Of a stretch of 64,000 nt of DNA, positions 1 through 8,391 are shown one piece after another. The position numbers and the translations under genes are program-made. The DNA comes from Pelomonas lactea. GTDB lineage: Bacteria > Pseudomonadota > Gammaproteobacteria > Burkholderiales > Burkholderiaceae_C. Each line of letters begins with the position of its first letter. The stretch's first letter is position 1. Under the pieces are notes generated by a model that was given only the letters and a program-made list of their open reading frames with translations, was not told where the DNA came from and did not search any database. Location: the NCBI RefSeq assembly GCF_043555885.1, contig NZ_JBIGHX010000008.1:62001-126000 (forward strand). Reading direction: 5' to 3'.

Positions 1-899
1 GCCACGCCGGCCACCAGCCGGCCCAGCGACGCCAGCTTCTCCGACTCCACCAGCTCCCGCTGCGCGGCCTGCAGCGTCTCCAGTGCCTCGGACAGTTCCG
101 CATTGCTGGCAGTCAGCTCGGCCGTGCGCACGGCCACCGTCTCTTCCAGATTCAGGTTGTGCTGGCGCAGTGCCTCGAAGGCCGACAGCAGCGCCTGGCG
201 CATGCGCTCCATCGCCACGCCCACGCGGGCGATCTCGTCGGCACCGCTGACCTGCAGCGGCTGCTCCAGCCGGCCTGCGGCCAGTGCCTCGGCGGCGCCG
301 GTCAGCGCCGTCATGGGCCTCAGCACGTAGCGTTGCAGCACCCACAGCATCAGCACGAGCGACAGCGTCAGCGTCAGCCCGCTGCGCCAGACGGTGCGCC
401 ACACCTCGGCCCGCTTGGCCTGGAGCAGCGGCGCGGCCGTCATCGTGACGGTGAGCCTGGCGATCTCGCGGCCGTCGCGCAGGATCGCGCGCGTCTGGCT
501 CAGCATCAGCGCGGCGTCGTCGGCGTCATGGCGGCGCTCGAACGACAGGAAGGGCCCCGGCGTGGCCGGCTCCACCACCTTCACCGCCACAAAGCGCGGG
601 TCGTCCACCTGCGCCTTGACCATGGGCTCGGCCAGATCGGGCGACACCTGCCACACCGGCTCGGCCAGCGACAGCGACATGATCTCGCTGGTGCGCGCGA
701 GGTCGCGCTTCAGGTCCTCCATGGCCGTCTCGCGCGTGGCCTGCACGTCGTACAGCAGCACGGCCGTGGTGGGCAGCAGCAGGCCCAGCAGCAGCGCCAG
801 CACGACGGCAAACGTCAGCGAATTGCGCTGCCAGCCAAACGCGCGCGCAGCCGGCGCGGGCAAGGCAAGCGGTGGTGGCGTTACGGGACGTTCCTGCAT
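1..899 (-). CDS. Sensor histidine kinase, N-terminal part (cut by window edge)
   Basis: The ATG at 899 opens a frame that runs off the left edge with 299 residues visible. A hydrophobic segment at about 27-50 and another at about 173-191 bracket a periplasmic domain of about 120 residues. A HAMP domain follows (about 192-245), then a heptad-rich helix. The visible end, ESEKLASLGRLVAGV, is the start of a HisKA dimerisation domain just before the phospho-acceptor His. This is the layout of an inner-membrane two-component sensor kinase; the catalytic ATPase domain lies outside the window. It diverges from the periplasmic binding protein at 1074, so it might sense a related ligand, but that is inference. 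The partner regulator is not visible. Confidence 0.88.
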   Translation of the reverse strand, partial: MQERPVTPPPLALPAPAARAFGWQRNSLTFAVVLALLLGLLLPTTAVLLYDVQATRETAMEDLKRDLARTSEIMSLSLAEPVWQVSPDLAEPMVKAQVDDPRFVAVKVVEPATPGPFLSFERRHDADDAALMLSQTRAILRDGREIARLTVTMTAAPLLQAKRAEVWRTVWRSGLTLTLSLVLMLWVLQRYVLRPMTALTGAAEALAAGRLEQPLQVSGADEIARVGVAMERMRQALLSAFEALRQHNLNLEETVAVRTAELTASNAELSEALETLQAAQRELVESEKLASLGRLVAGV

Positions 900-1073
900 G
901 GAGGGGCGCACAGGGCGGGCACGAGTGTAGGCTGCCCAAAAGCGGTCCAAATGCGCGGCAGCGGCCCCGGAGGCTCGGGTTTTTCCTGGGGTGCCGGGGC
1001 TGCTGCGCGACCGGGGCCAGGCCCCAAAATCCGCCGCCAGCGCGCCGCACGGGCGCAGCTACGGAGAACAACA

Positions 1074-2189
1074 GTGAAGCGTTGGGTTGGTCTGGCGGCC
1101 GCAGTAGCCGCCTGCATGGCTTTGGCTCCTGCACACGCGCAGGGCGTGTTGCGCATCGGCATGGTGGCCGGGTTCACCGGCCCGGTGGCGGGCCTCGTGC
1201 AGGAAAGCGCCGAGGGTGCGCGTCTGTACTTTGAATCCGTGAACGCGTCGGGCGGCATCAAGGGCCAGAACATCGAGCTGGTCACGATGGACGACAAGTA
1301 CGACGACAAGACGGCCGTCGCGCAGGCCAAGGCGCTTGCCAGCCAGGGGGTGCTGGGGCTGATGCTCAGCCGCGGCACGGGCCCCACCGAAGCCATGCTG
1401 CCGGTGCTCAAGGAGAACAAGCTGCCACTGTTCGCGCCCGCCACCGGCGCCATCAGCCTGCACGAGCCGGCCCAGCCCTACGTCTACCACCTGCGCGCCA
1501 GCTACCAGAAGGAGGCCGAGCGCGCCGTCAAGCACCTCGCCGGCATCGGCGTGAAGCGCTTCACCATCGTGCAGGTCAACGATGCGTTCGGCAACGACGC
1601 CGGCAAGGGTGCCATCAAGGGCCTGGACGACCTCAAGATGCGCGCGCTGTCGCACCTGCGCTTCGACCGCAACAAGCCCGACCTCGCGCCGACGATGCAG
1701 GCCATCGCCAAGGCCGGCATGGAGGCCGTCGTGCTGATCGGGCCGGGCTATGCCGTCGTCGAGGGCATCAATGCGCTGCGTGCGGCGGGCTCCACGGCCC
1801 ATGTCGCGACGCTGTCCAACAACGCCTCGGCCGAGTTCGTCAAGGCGCTGGGCGAGAACGCGCATGGCGTCGTCGTCACGCAGCTGTTCCCCTACGAGCG
1901 CTCCACCGCCAACCTGATGGTGCGCGAGGCGTTGAGCCTGGCCAAGTCGGCCGGCCGCAGCGAGCTGACGCCGGCACAGGTGGAAGGCTTTGCCGCCGCC
2001 AAGCTGGTGGTCGAGGCGCTCAAGCGCGTGAACGGCAAGGACATCACGCGCGACGGCCTGAACAAGGCGCTGGACGGCGCCCGCCTGGACCTGGGCGGCC
2101 TGCAGGTGCACTACACCGACAAGGACCACACGGGCCTGGAGTACACCGACGTGTCCATCGTCGGCGCGGACGGGAAGTTCAAGCGCTGA
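1074..2189 (+). CDS. ABC transporter periplasmic substrate-binding protein (branched-chain amino acid type)
   Basis: 371 residues from a GTG start that has GGAG about 8 bases upstream. This start gives a clean signal peptide (KR at positions 2-3, hydrophobic core, cleavage after AHA near residue 22). The alternative ATG at 1116 would remove most of it. The mature protein begins with the LRIGMVAGFTGP-type opening of the LivJ/LivK-like family (Peripla_BP_6) and keeps the two-lobe pattern, with the GGIKG and LIGPGYA segments. Such proteins deliver amino acids, amides or aromatic acids to an inner-membrane ABC permease. No permease or ATPase genes are adjacent, so it may be an orphan or a sensory partner. 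The ligand cannot be read from sequence. Confidence 0.88.
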   Translation: MKRWVGLAAAVAACMALAPAHAQGVLRIGMVAGFTGPVAGLVQESAEGARLYFESVNASGGIKGQNIELVTMDDKYDDKTAVAQAKALASQGVLGLMLSRGTGPTEAMLPVLKENKLPLFAPATGAISLHEPAQPYVYHLRASYQKEAERAVKHLAGIGVKRFTIVQVNDAFGNDAGKGAIKGLDDLKMRALSHLRFDRNKPDLAPTMQAIAKAGMEAVVLIGPGYAVVEGINALRAAGSTAHVATLSNNASAEFVKALGENAHGVVVTQLFPYERSTANLMVREALSLAKSAGRSELTPAQVEGFAAAKLVVEALKRVNGKDITRDGLNKALDGARLDLGGLQVHYTDKDHTGLEYTDVSIVGADGKFKR

Positions 2190-2262
2190 TCCGTCCCGGC
2201 CGATCGCGCGATGATGTTGCGGCTTGCTGATGCAAGCCGCATTTGTTTTTGGGGAGCGTGTG

Positions 2263-3051
2263 ATGGATCTGGGATTGAAGGGCCGCTGGGCGCTGGTCTG
2301 CGCGGCGAGCAAGGGCTTGGGTCGCGGCTGTGCCGAGGCGCTGGTGGGCGAGGGCGTCAACGTCGTCATCACGGCGCGTGGCGAGGCCGACCTGCTGGCC
2401 ACCGCGGCGGCACTGAAGGCGCTCAACCCTGACGTGGAGGTCAAGGCCGTCAACGGCGACATCGCCACGCCGCAGGGCCGCGCCGACGCACTGGCCGCCT
2501 GCCCGCAGGTGGACATCCTCATCAACAACGCCGGCGGCCCGCCGCCCGGGGACTTCCGCGACTGGGGCCGCGAGCAGTGGCTGGCCGCGCTGGAGGCCAA
2601 CATGCTCACGCCCATCGAGCTCATCAAGGCGACCGTGGACGGCATGGCAGCGCGCGGCTTCGGCCGCGTCGTCAACATCACGTCGGGCGCCGTGAAGGCG
2701 CCCATCGACATGCTGGGCCTGTCCAACGGCGCGCGCTCGGGGCTGACCGGCTTTGTCGCCGGCGTGGCCCGCCAGCCGCGGCTGGCCGGTGCCAACGTGA
2801 CCATCAACAACCTGCTGCCCGGTGCGTTCGATACGGACCGGCTCCAGAGCGGCTTCAAGGCCGGCGCCGCCAAGGCCGGCATCGGTGCGGATGAGCTGGC
2901 CGCCCGCCGCCGTGCGGCGATTCCCGCGCAGCGCTTTGGCACGGCGGCCGAGTTCGGCGCCATCTGCGCGATGCTGTGCAGCACGCACGCCGGCTACCTG
3001 ACCGGCCAGAACATCCTGCTGGACGGCGGCAGCTACCCGGGGACGTTCTGA
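2263..3051 (+). CDS. SDR-family oxidoreductase with altered catalytic residues
   Basis: 262 residues. The ATG at 2263 is preceded by GGGGAG and matches the family's MDLGLKG opening; a start at 2224 would add 13 unlikely residues. The Rossmann glycine motif is ASKGLGRG, and NNAGGPP follows. The active-site Ser is S141, but where YxxxK is expected (13 and 17 residues later) there is S154-N-G-A-R158, so both the catalytic Tyr and Lys are replaced. Relatives annotated as 3-oxoacyl-ACP reductase-like proteins share this SNGAR signature, from memory. A conventional dehydrogenase mechanism is therefore doubtful. The stop overlaps the start of the penicillin acylase (TGATG), so the two are probably cotranscribed. 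Confidence 0.85.
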   Translation: MDLGLKGRWALVCAASKGLGRGCAEALVGEGVNVVITARGEADLLATAAALKALNPDVEVKAVNGDIATPQGRADALAACPQVDILINNAGGPPPGDFRDWGREQWLAALEANMLTPIELIKATVDGMAARGFGRVVNITSGAVKAPIDMLGLSNGARSGLTGFVAGVARQPRLAGANVTINNLLPGAFDTDRLQSGFKAGAAKAGIGADELAARRRAAIPAQRFGTAAEFGAICAMLCSTHAGYLTGQNILLDGGSYPGTF

Positions 3052-5411
3052 TGGCCTGGCTCAAGCGCATTGCGCTCGGCCTGCTGGCCCTCGTGATGCT
3101 GCTGGCGCTGGCGTTGTGGCTGGCGCTGCGCGGCAGCCTGGCGCAACTGGACGGCGAGCGCGCGTTGCCCGCGCTGGCAGCGCCGGCCGAGATCCAGCGC
3201 GACGCGCGCGGCTACGTCACCGTGACGGCCGAGAACCGCGCCGACGTGGCGCGCGCGCTGGGCTTCGCGCATGCGCAGGAGCGCTTTTTCCAGATGGACC
3301 TGATGCGGCGCAACGCCGCGGGCGAGCTGTCGGCGCTGGTCGGCGCCAAGGCCTTGCCGCTGGACAAGGCACGCCGGCTGCACCGCTTCCGCCACCGTGC
3401 CGACGCGGCACTGGCCGCACTGCCGGCCGACGAGCGCGCGCTGCTGGACGCTTATGTGAGCGGCGTGAACGCGGGCCTGGCCGCGCTGGGCGCCCGCCCG
3501 CCCGAGTACCTGCTGCTGCGCCAGCAGCCCGCGCCCTGGGCCGCGGCCGACACGCTGCTGGTGGCCTACGGCATGTACCTGGACCTGCAGGGCGCGCAGG
3601 GCCGCGATGACATCGCGATGGGCGTGCTGCACGACAGCGTGCCGGCCGACTGGTACGCCTTCCTGAGCCAGCACAGCGCCGACTGGCAGGCCGCGATGGA
3701 CGACAGCCGCGTCAGCGCCGTGCCGCTGCCCGCCGGCCCGTTGCCGGACGCGCTGCGCGTCGTGAAGACCGCCTGCCGCGACTGCGGCCTGCAGGACTCG
3801 CGCGACATCGGCAGCAACAACTTCGCCGTCGCCGCAGCGCATGGCCGCGATGGCCGCGCGCTGCTCGCCGACGACATGCACCTGGGCCTGCGCTCGCCCG
3901 GCACCTGGTTCAAGGCACGCCTGCAGTGGAAGGACGCCGCCGGCAGCCACGACATCGCCGGCGCCACGCTGGCCGGCACGCCGCTGCTGGTCGTGGGCAG
4001 CAACGGCCGCGTCGCGTGGGGCTTCACGAACACGACGTCCGACTGGGCCGACGTCGTCACGCTGCAGCTCAATGCGGCCGGCACGCACTACCTGTCGGGC
4101 GGTGTCGAGAAGCCGCTCAAGCGCAGCGTCGAGCGCATCGAGATCGCCGGCCAGCCGGCGGTGGACCACGAGGTGCTGGAGAGCGAATGGGGCCCGGTGA
4201 TGCCGCAGCAGGCCCCCAAGGGCCAGGCCTACGCGTTGCGCTGGGTGGCCCACGACCCCGAGGGCATGAACCTGCACCTGCTGAAGCTGGAGACCGCCGG
4301 CGGCGTCGACGACGCGGTGCGCGCGGCGGCGGGCGCCGGCATCCCGCACCAGAACCTGCTGCTGGCCGACAGCACCGGCCGCATCGCGTGGACCGTCATC
4401 GGGGCCATCCCGCGCCGCGTGGGCGTGGACGACATGGACCGCCCGCAGGACTGGCGCGATGGCCGCTCGCGCTGGCAGGGTTACCTGCCTGCCGCCGAGC
4501 AGCCCCGCATCGTCGACCCCGCCGATGGCCGGCTGTGGACGGCCAACTCGCGCATGGTGGGCGGCGACGCGATGAAGACGGTTGGCAACGGCGGCTGGGA
4601 CCTGGGCGCCCGCGCGCAGCAGATTCGCGACGGGCTGCGCGCGCAGGACCGCCTTGACGAGGCCGGCCTGCACGCGATCCAGCTGGACCACCGCGCGCTG
4701 TTCCTGCAGCGCTGGCGCCAACTGCTGCTGGACCGGGTGCTGACGCCCGAGTTCGTCGCCGCGAACGGGCTGGCGGACTACCGCGCCGAGGTCGCCCGCA
4801 GCGCCGATGCCGCCCGGCCCGACGCCGTCGGCTATCTGCTGGTGAGGGCGTTTCGCGAGCAGGCGTTGACGCAGATCTTCGCGCCGCTCGCCGGCCTGAT
4901 GGAGACGCGCGGCCTGAAGCTGCGCGACCTGAAGATGGTGCCCGAGACGCCCGGCTGGGCGCTCATCCAGGCCGCCCGGCCCGACACGCTGCCCGGCGCC
5001 TACAAGAGCTGGCCCGAACTGCTGCAGCAGGCCGTGCTGGCCAGCCGCAAGGAACTGGTCGACAGGCACGGCAGCGTGGCCGCCGCGACCTGGGGCGCCG
5101 ACAACCCCACCAGCATGCGCCACCCGCTGAGCCAGGCCGTGCCGGTGCTGTCCGGCTGGCTGGACCAGGCCTCGCAGGGCATGGCCGGCGACGCCCACAT
5201 GCCGCGCGTGCACAACCACGGCCACGGGCAGAGCGAACGCATGGTCGTCTCGCCGGGCCAGGAGGAGCGCGGCCTGCTCGTCATCCCGGGCGGCCAGAGC
5301 GGCCATCCAATGTCGCCGTTCTACCGCAGCGACCATGCGGCATGGCTGGCCGGCGAGGCGCTGCCCTTCCTGCCCGGCGGCGCGGCGTACCGCCTCGTGC
5401 TGCGACCCTGA
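3051..5411 (+). CDS. Penicillin acylase family protein (Ntn hydrolase)
   Basis: 786 residues, start overlapping the upstream SDR stop by one base. A hydrophobic segment at about 5-25 acts as signal peptide or anchor, placing the enzyme in the periplasm. The family is Peptidase_S45: precursors self-cleave so that a Ser becomes the N-terminal nucleophile of the beta chain. Here that residue is S255 in the GSNNFAV motif, with the ARALGFAHAQERFFQMD segment typical of the alpha chain at about 65-80. Family members hydrolyse amide bonds of beta-lactams, N-acyl homoserine lactones or acylated peptides; the substrate here is not evident. Pairing with the SDR gene suggests a shared small-molecule pathway, by inference. 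Confidence 0.9.
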   Translation: MAWLKRIALGLLALVMLLALALWLALRGSLAQLDGERALPALAAPAEIQRDARGYVTVTAENRADVARALGFAHAQERFFQMDLMRRNAAGELSALVGAKALPLDKARRLHRFRHRADAALAALPADERALLDAYVSGVNAGLAALGARPPEYLLLRQQPAPWAAADTLLVAYGMYLDLQGAQGRDDIAMGVLHDSVPADWYAFLSQHSADWQAAMDDSRVSAVPLPAGPLPDALRVVKTACRDCGLQDSRDIGSNNFAVAAAHGRDGRALLADDMHLGLRSPGTWFKARLQWKDAAGSHDIAGATLAGTPLLVVGSNGRVAWGFTNTTSDWADVVTLQLNAAGTHYLSGGVEKPLKRSVERIEIAGQPAVDHEVLESEWGPVMPQQAPKGQAYALRWVAHDPEGMNLHLLKLETAGGVDDAVRAAAGAGIPHQNLLLADSTGRIAWTVIGAIPRRVGVDDMDRPQDWRDGRSRWQGYLPAAEQPRIVDPADGRLWTANSRMVGGDAMKTVGNGGWDLGARAQQIRDGLRAQDRLDEAGLHAIQLDHRALFLQRWRQLLLDRVLTPEFVAANGLADYRAEVARSADAARPDAVGYLLVRAFREQALTQIFAPLAGLMETRGLKLRDLKMVPETPGWALIQAARPDTLPGAYKSWPELLQQAVLASRKELVDRHGSVAAATWGADNPTSMRHPLSQAVPVLSGWLDQASQGMAGDAHMPRVHNHGHGQSERMVVSPGQEERGLLVIPGGQSGHPMSPFYRSDHAAWLAGEALPFLPGGAAYRLVLRP

Positions 5412-5500
5412 TCCAGGCGACACCACTCGTGCGGGGTGAGGATGCCCGCGCCACGCCCCGCTGTGCACAATCGCGGGTTCGCAAGATCCGGAGGACCATC

Positions 5501-6442
5501 ATGAACAAGACCCTGTACGCGCTGATGCTGGCCGGCCTGTCGACCGCCGTGCATGCCGAAGACGCCAGCTCCAACGTCGAGAAGTGCTCCAAGAAGCTGG
5601 GCGTCATCGCCGTGGCCGAGCCGCAGCACGGCTGGAACCACCTGTCGCAGTACGGCCTGGGTTCGCCGGCCGCGCTGCTGCGCATGATGATCCAGAACTC
5701 CGGCTGCTTCGACGTCGTCGAGCGTGGCCAGGCCATGCAGAACCTGCAGCAGGAACGCTCGCTGGCCGCGGCCGGCGAGATGCGTCAGGAGTCCAACGTC
5801 GGCAAGGGCCAGATGCAGGCGGCCGACTTCGTCATGACGCCCAACGTGCAGGTTGGCGCCAACACCAGCGGCGGCCTGGGTGGCTTCCTGGGCGGCCGGC
5901 TGGGCATCGTCGGCGCCATCGCCGGCGGCCTGAAGTTCAAGGACGCGTCCACCAGCCTGCTGATCGCCGACGTGCGCTCGTCCATCCAGGTCGCGGCCGC
6001 AGAAGGCAAGGCCAGCAAGACCGACTTCTCCATCGGCGGCTGGGGCTTCGGCGGCGGCGCCGTGGGCGGCATGGGCGGCTACACCAGCACCGCCGAGGGC
6101 AAGCTCATCGCGGCCAGCTTCCTCGACAACTACAACAAGATCGTGCTGACCATCCGCGACCAGCCCAGCCTCGTGCGCGGTAGCAGCGCCTCCGGCGACG
6201 CCAACGCGGCCGCCTCCACGCAGGCCGGCGCGCCCATCAACGCCGGCCAGATGTTGGCGCCCAAGATCTCCAACGTGAAGGCCTACGCGACGCCGTCGCG
6301 CGAAGGCAAGGTCGTCGCCACGCTGAACCGCAGCGACGAGCTGGTCGCCACCGGCGAGGTCAAGGACGGCTTCGTCAAGGTCGACTCGGCCAACTTCAGC
6401 GGCTGGGTGCAGCGCACGCTGGTCACGCCGATCGGCAACTGA
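5501..6442 (+). CDS. CsgG-like secreted protein with C-terminal SH3 domain
   Basis: 313 residues; ATG preceded by GGAGGA. The signal peptide ends near AVHA (about residue 18). Residues about 25-225 resemble the CsgG/curli-assembly fold: VIAVAEP, a MIQNSGCFDVVERG segment, then glycine-rich GGLGGFLGG and GGWGFGGGAVGGMGG stretches and a DVRSS strand. Residues about 255-313 look like a bacterial SH3 repeat (KAYATPSREGKVVATL...GWVQRTLV). There is no Cys lipobox, unlike E. coli CsgG, so it is predicted soluble or peripheral in the periplasm. CsgA/B/E/F-like genes are not present, so curli secretion is unlikely. Its stop overlaps the next SDR start. Confidence 0.75.
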   Translation: MNKTLYALMLAGLSTAVHAEDASSNVEKCSKKLGVIAVAEPQHGWNHLSQYGLGSPAALLRMMIQNSGCFDVVERGQAMQNLQQERSLAAAGEMRQESNVGKGQMQAADFVMTPNVQVGANTSGGLGGFLGGRLGIVGAIAGGLKFKDASTSLLIADVRSSIQVAAAEGKASKTDFSIGGWGFGGGAVGGMGGYTSTAEGKLIAASFLDNYNKIVLTIRDQPSLVRGSSASGDANAAASTQAGAPINAGQMLAPKISNVKAYATPSREGKVVATLNRSDELVATGEVKDGFVKVDSANFSGWVQRTLVTPIGN

Positions 6443-7167
6443 TGAAGGTCGCGCTGGTCACCGGCGCAGGGTCGGGCATCGGCCGCGCCGTGGCCCGCGC
6501 GCTCGCGGCCGAGGGCTGGACGCTCGCGCTGATGGGCCGCCGCGAGGCGCCGCTGCGCGAGACGCTGGCCGACGCGCTGCTGCTGCCCGCCGACGTCGCC
6601 GACGAGGCGCAGGTGGACGCCGCCTTCGCGACGCTGGCAAAGCACTTCGGCCGGCTGGACCTGCTGTTCAACAACGCCGGCATCAGCGCCATCGGCGTGC
6701 CCATCGACGAGTTGCCGGTGGCGCAGTGGCGCGCCGTGGTGGACACCAACCTCACCGGCAGCTTCCTGTGCGCCCGCGCGGCCTTCCGCCTGATGAAGAC
6801 GCAGCAGCCCCGCGGCGGCCGCATCATCAACAACGGCTCCATCTCGGCCCACGCGCCGCGGCCCAACTCGGCGCCGTACACGGCCACCAAGCACGCCATC
6901 AGCGGCCTGACCAAGTCGCTGAGCCTGGACGGCCGCGCGTTCGACATCGCCTGCGGCCAGCTCGACATCGGCAACGCTGCGACCGAGATGACCGAGAAGA
7001 TGGCACGCGGCATGCCGCAGGCCAACGGCCAGGTCGCCGTCGAGCCGCGCATGGACGTCGAGGACGTCGCCCGCGCCGTCGTCTACATGGCCGGCCTGCC
7101 GCTGTCGGCCAATGTGCAGACGATGACGGTCATGGCCACGCAGATGCCGTTTGTCGGACGCGGCTGA
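6442..7167 (+). CDS. Classical SDR-family oxidoreductase
   Basis: 241 residues starting at an ATG that overlaps the preceding stop by one base. It has the full classical SDR signature: TGAGSGIG cofactor loop near residue 7, NNAG at about 77-80, and Y146-TAT-K150 as the catalytic pair. An NAD(P)-dependent alcohol/ketone redox reaction in the cytoplasm is expected. The substrate is not predictable. Unlike the SDR at 2263, the active site is intact. The reason for coupling to the CsgG-like gene is unclear. Confidence 0.87.
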   Translation: MKVALVTGAGSGIGRAVARALAAEGWTLALMGRREAPLRETLADALLLPADVADEAQVDAAFATLAKHFGRLDLLFNNAGISAIGVPIDELPVAQWRAVVDTNLTGSFLCARAAFRLMKTQQPRGGRIINNGSISAHAPRPNSAPYTATKHAISGLTKSLSLDGRAFDIACGQLDIGNAATEMTEKMARGMPQANGQVAVEPRMDVEDVARAVVYMAGLPLSANVQTMTVMATQMPFVGRG

Positions 7168-7235
7168 ACGTCAGCCCCTCGCCCATTCCCGCCTCGCTGA
7201 ACGCGGGCGGGCCTGGTCGATCCCCCTAGGGGATG

Positions 7236-7270
7236 GCGATGCTTGCGGCATTGAGCCGCAAGCACATCGC
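7236..7270. terminator. Strong hairpin downstream of the SDR gene, possible terminator
   Basis: Two 14-base arms (GCGATGCTTGCGGC and its complement) flank a five-base loop, with a two-base CA bulge in the 3' arm. Just upstream, 7220-7234 is a second palindrome centred on CCTAGG. No T run follows, so this may be a Rho-independent terminator of weak type, an RNA-stability element or a protein site. The 257-base gap between 7167 and 7425 holds nothing else I recognise. Confidence 0.4.
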
Positions 7271-7424
7271 CTGACGGGCCGGCTTGGGAGCGGCCCGGCG
7301 CTCGGCCCCACTCCGCCGTCTGATGGGGTTTGGTGGCGCGCTGCCGCCATGACCTCTTTCCTGCCGCCAGGGACTTGATCATGCTGGCGGCACGGCCTCC
7401 CGCGTCAGCCGTCACAATCCCGCC

Positions 7425-7700
7425 ATGTCTTTGCTCCGTCTGCTTTTCCGCTGGTTCCTGCTGCTCGTCGGCGCCGTCATTGGCCTGGGCTTCTTCCTGT
7501 TCGCCGTGCTGGCCTTCGTGCTCATCCTGCTGGCCAGCCTGTTGACGGGCCGCAAGCCCAACCTGCAGTTTCGCGTGAACCAGAATCCGTGGGCGCGGCG
7601 CCGCCCGGCGTCTCAGGCCGAGGCGGGCGATGTCGTCGACATCGAGGCCCGCGAGGTCAAGGAGCCGGCGCCCTTGCCCTTGCAGCCTCCCCGCCACTGA
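7425..7700 (+). CDS. Small membrane protein of unknown function
   Basis: 91 residues. Residues about 8-42 are almost continuously hydrophobic (Leu/Val/Phe/Ala), enough for one long or two closely spaced membrane helices. A basic, proline-rich cytosolic tail follows with a short acidic VVDIEAREV patch. No recognised family. Its 3' end overlaps the 3' end of the convergent DUF3047 lipoprotein gene by 44 bases, so one of the two tails may be shorter in reality. Codon use is typical of the region, which supports it as a real gene. Confidence 0.6.
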   Translation: MSLLRLLFRWFLLLVGAVIGLGFFLFAVLAFVLILLASLLTGRKPNLQFRVNQNPWARRRPASQAEAGDVVDIEAREVKEPAPLPLQPPRH

Positions 7701-8391
7701 GGGCGGGCGCCTTCAGCTCCACCGCGCCGTACCAGGTCTTGGCCGACGCGCGGCTGTTGTCGCTGTCGGTCATGACGGCCATCGACATCAGCGGCCCCGG
7801 CTCCTCGCCGAAGGCGAGCCGGAAGTCGGCGGCAAGGTCGCGCTGGTGGTCACGCCAGCGGCGCAGCTCGGCCGGGCCGGAGTCGACGACGATCTTGCGG
7901 ATGCGGTCGCTGCGCGGGTTGATGACGACGGTGCCCACCGGCAGCTTGCTGTCCCACACGTACATCAGCGTCGCGTAGGGCGGGGCCTCGCCGGTCAGCG
8001 CCTGTGCCAGCTCGAACTTCATGCGCGTCTTCAGCGGCAGCCGGGCGATGTCGCCGCCGAAGCCGAAGATGACGCGGGCGACGGCGTCTTCATGGTCGAC
8101 GTCGGACACGTTGGCGCCGGGGATCAGGCCTTGCGCCCACCACGAGAAGCGCACCTCGCCGACCTGCTCCAGCGACGGCTCCAGCCGCTTGCGCCAGATG
8201 CTGGCCGAGCGGTCGGACGAGGCCTCCAGCGCGCGGCGCCCGTCCTTCTCGGTCCAGCGGTAAAGCGTGGCCTTCTTGCCGGGCAACGCCAGCGGCTGCC
8301 AGCCCTCGGCGGAGGGCGGCGGCGGGGCGGGGGGCGTGGCGCAGGCGGTGAGCAGCAGGGCGGCGCAGAGGGGCAGAAAAGCGGTCTTCAC
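7657..8391 (-). CDS. DUF3047-type lipoprotein
   Basis: 244 residues from a GTG that overlaps the rsgA stop (GTGA). This start yields a lipoprotein signal with lipobox LTAC (Cys about 17), so the protein is predicted to be anchored in a membrane facing the periplasm. The body has the DUF3047 pattern: WQPLALPGKK, R-T-WWAQG, HEDAVARVIFGF, LMYVWD, VVINPRSDRIR and AVMTDSDN. The function of this domain is unknown. It is last in the M48 peptidase-phhB-rsgA-DUF3047 operon, all joined by 4-base overlaps. Confidence 0.8.
   Translation of the reverse strand: MKTAFLPLCAALLLTACATPPAPPPPSAEGWQPLALPGKKATLYRWTEKDGRRALEASSDRSASIWRKRLEPSLEQVGEVRFSWWAQGLIPGANVSDVDHEDAVARVIFGFGGDIARLPLKTRMKFELAQALTGEAPPYATLMYVWDSKLPVGTVVINPRSDRIRKIVVDSGPAELRRWRDHQRDLAADFRLAFGEEPGPLMSMAVMTDSDNSRASAKTWYGAVELKAPALSGGEAARARAPAP

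Noticed and set aside
5501..6442. A curli biogenesis locus
   Set aside because: Only a CsgG-like protein is present; it lacks the lipobox, and no CsgA/B/E/F-like genes are nearby.
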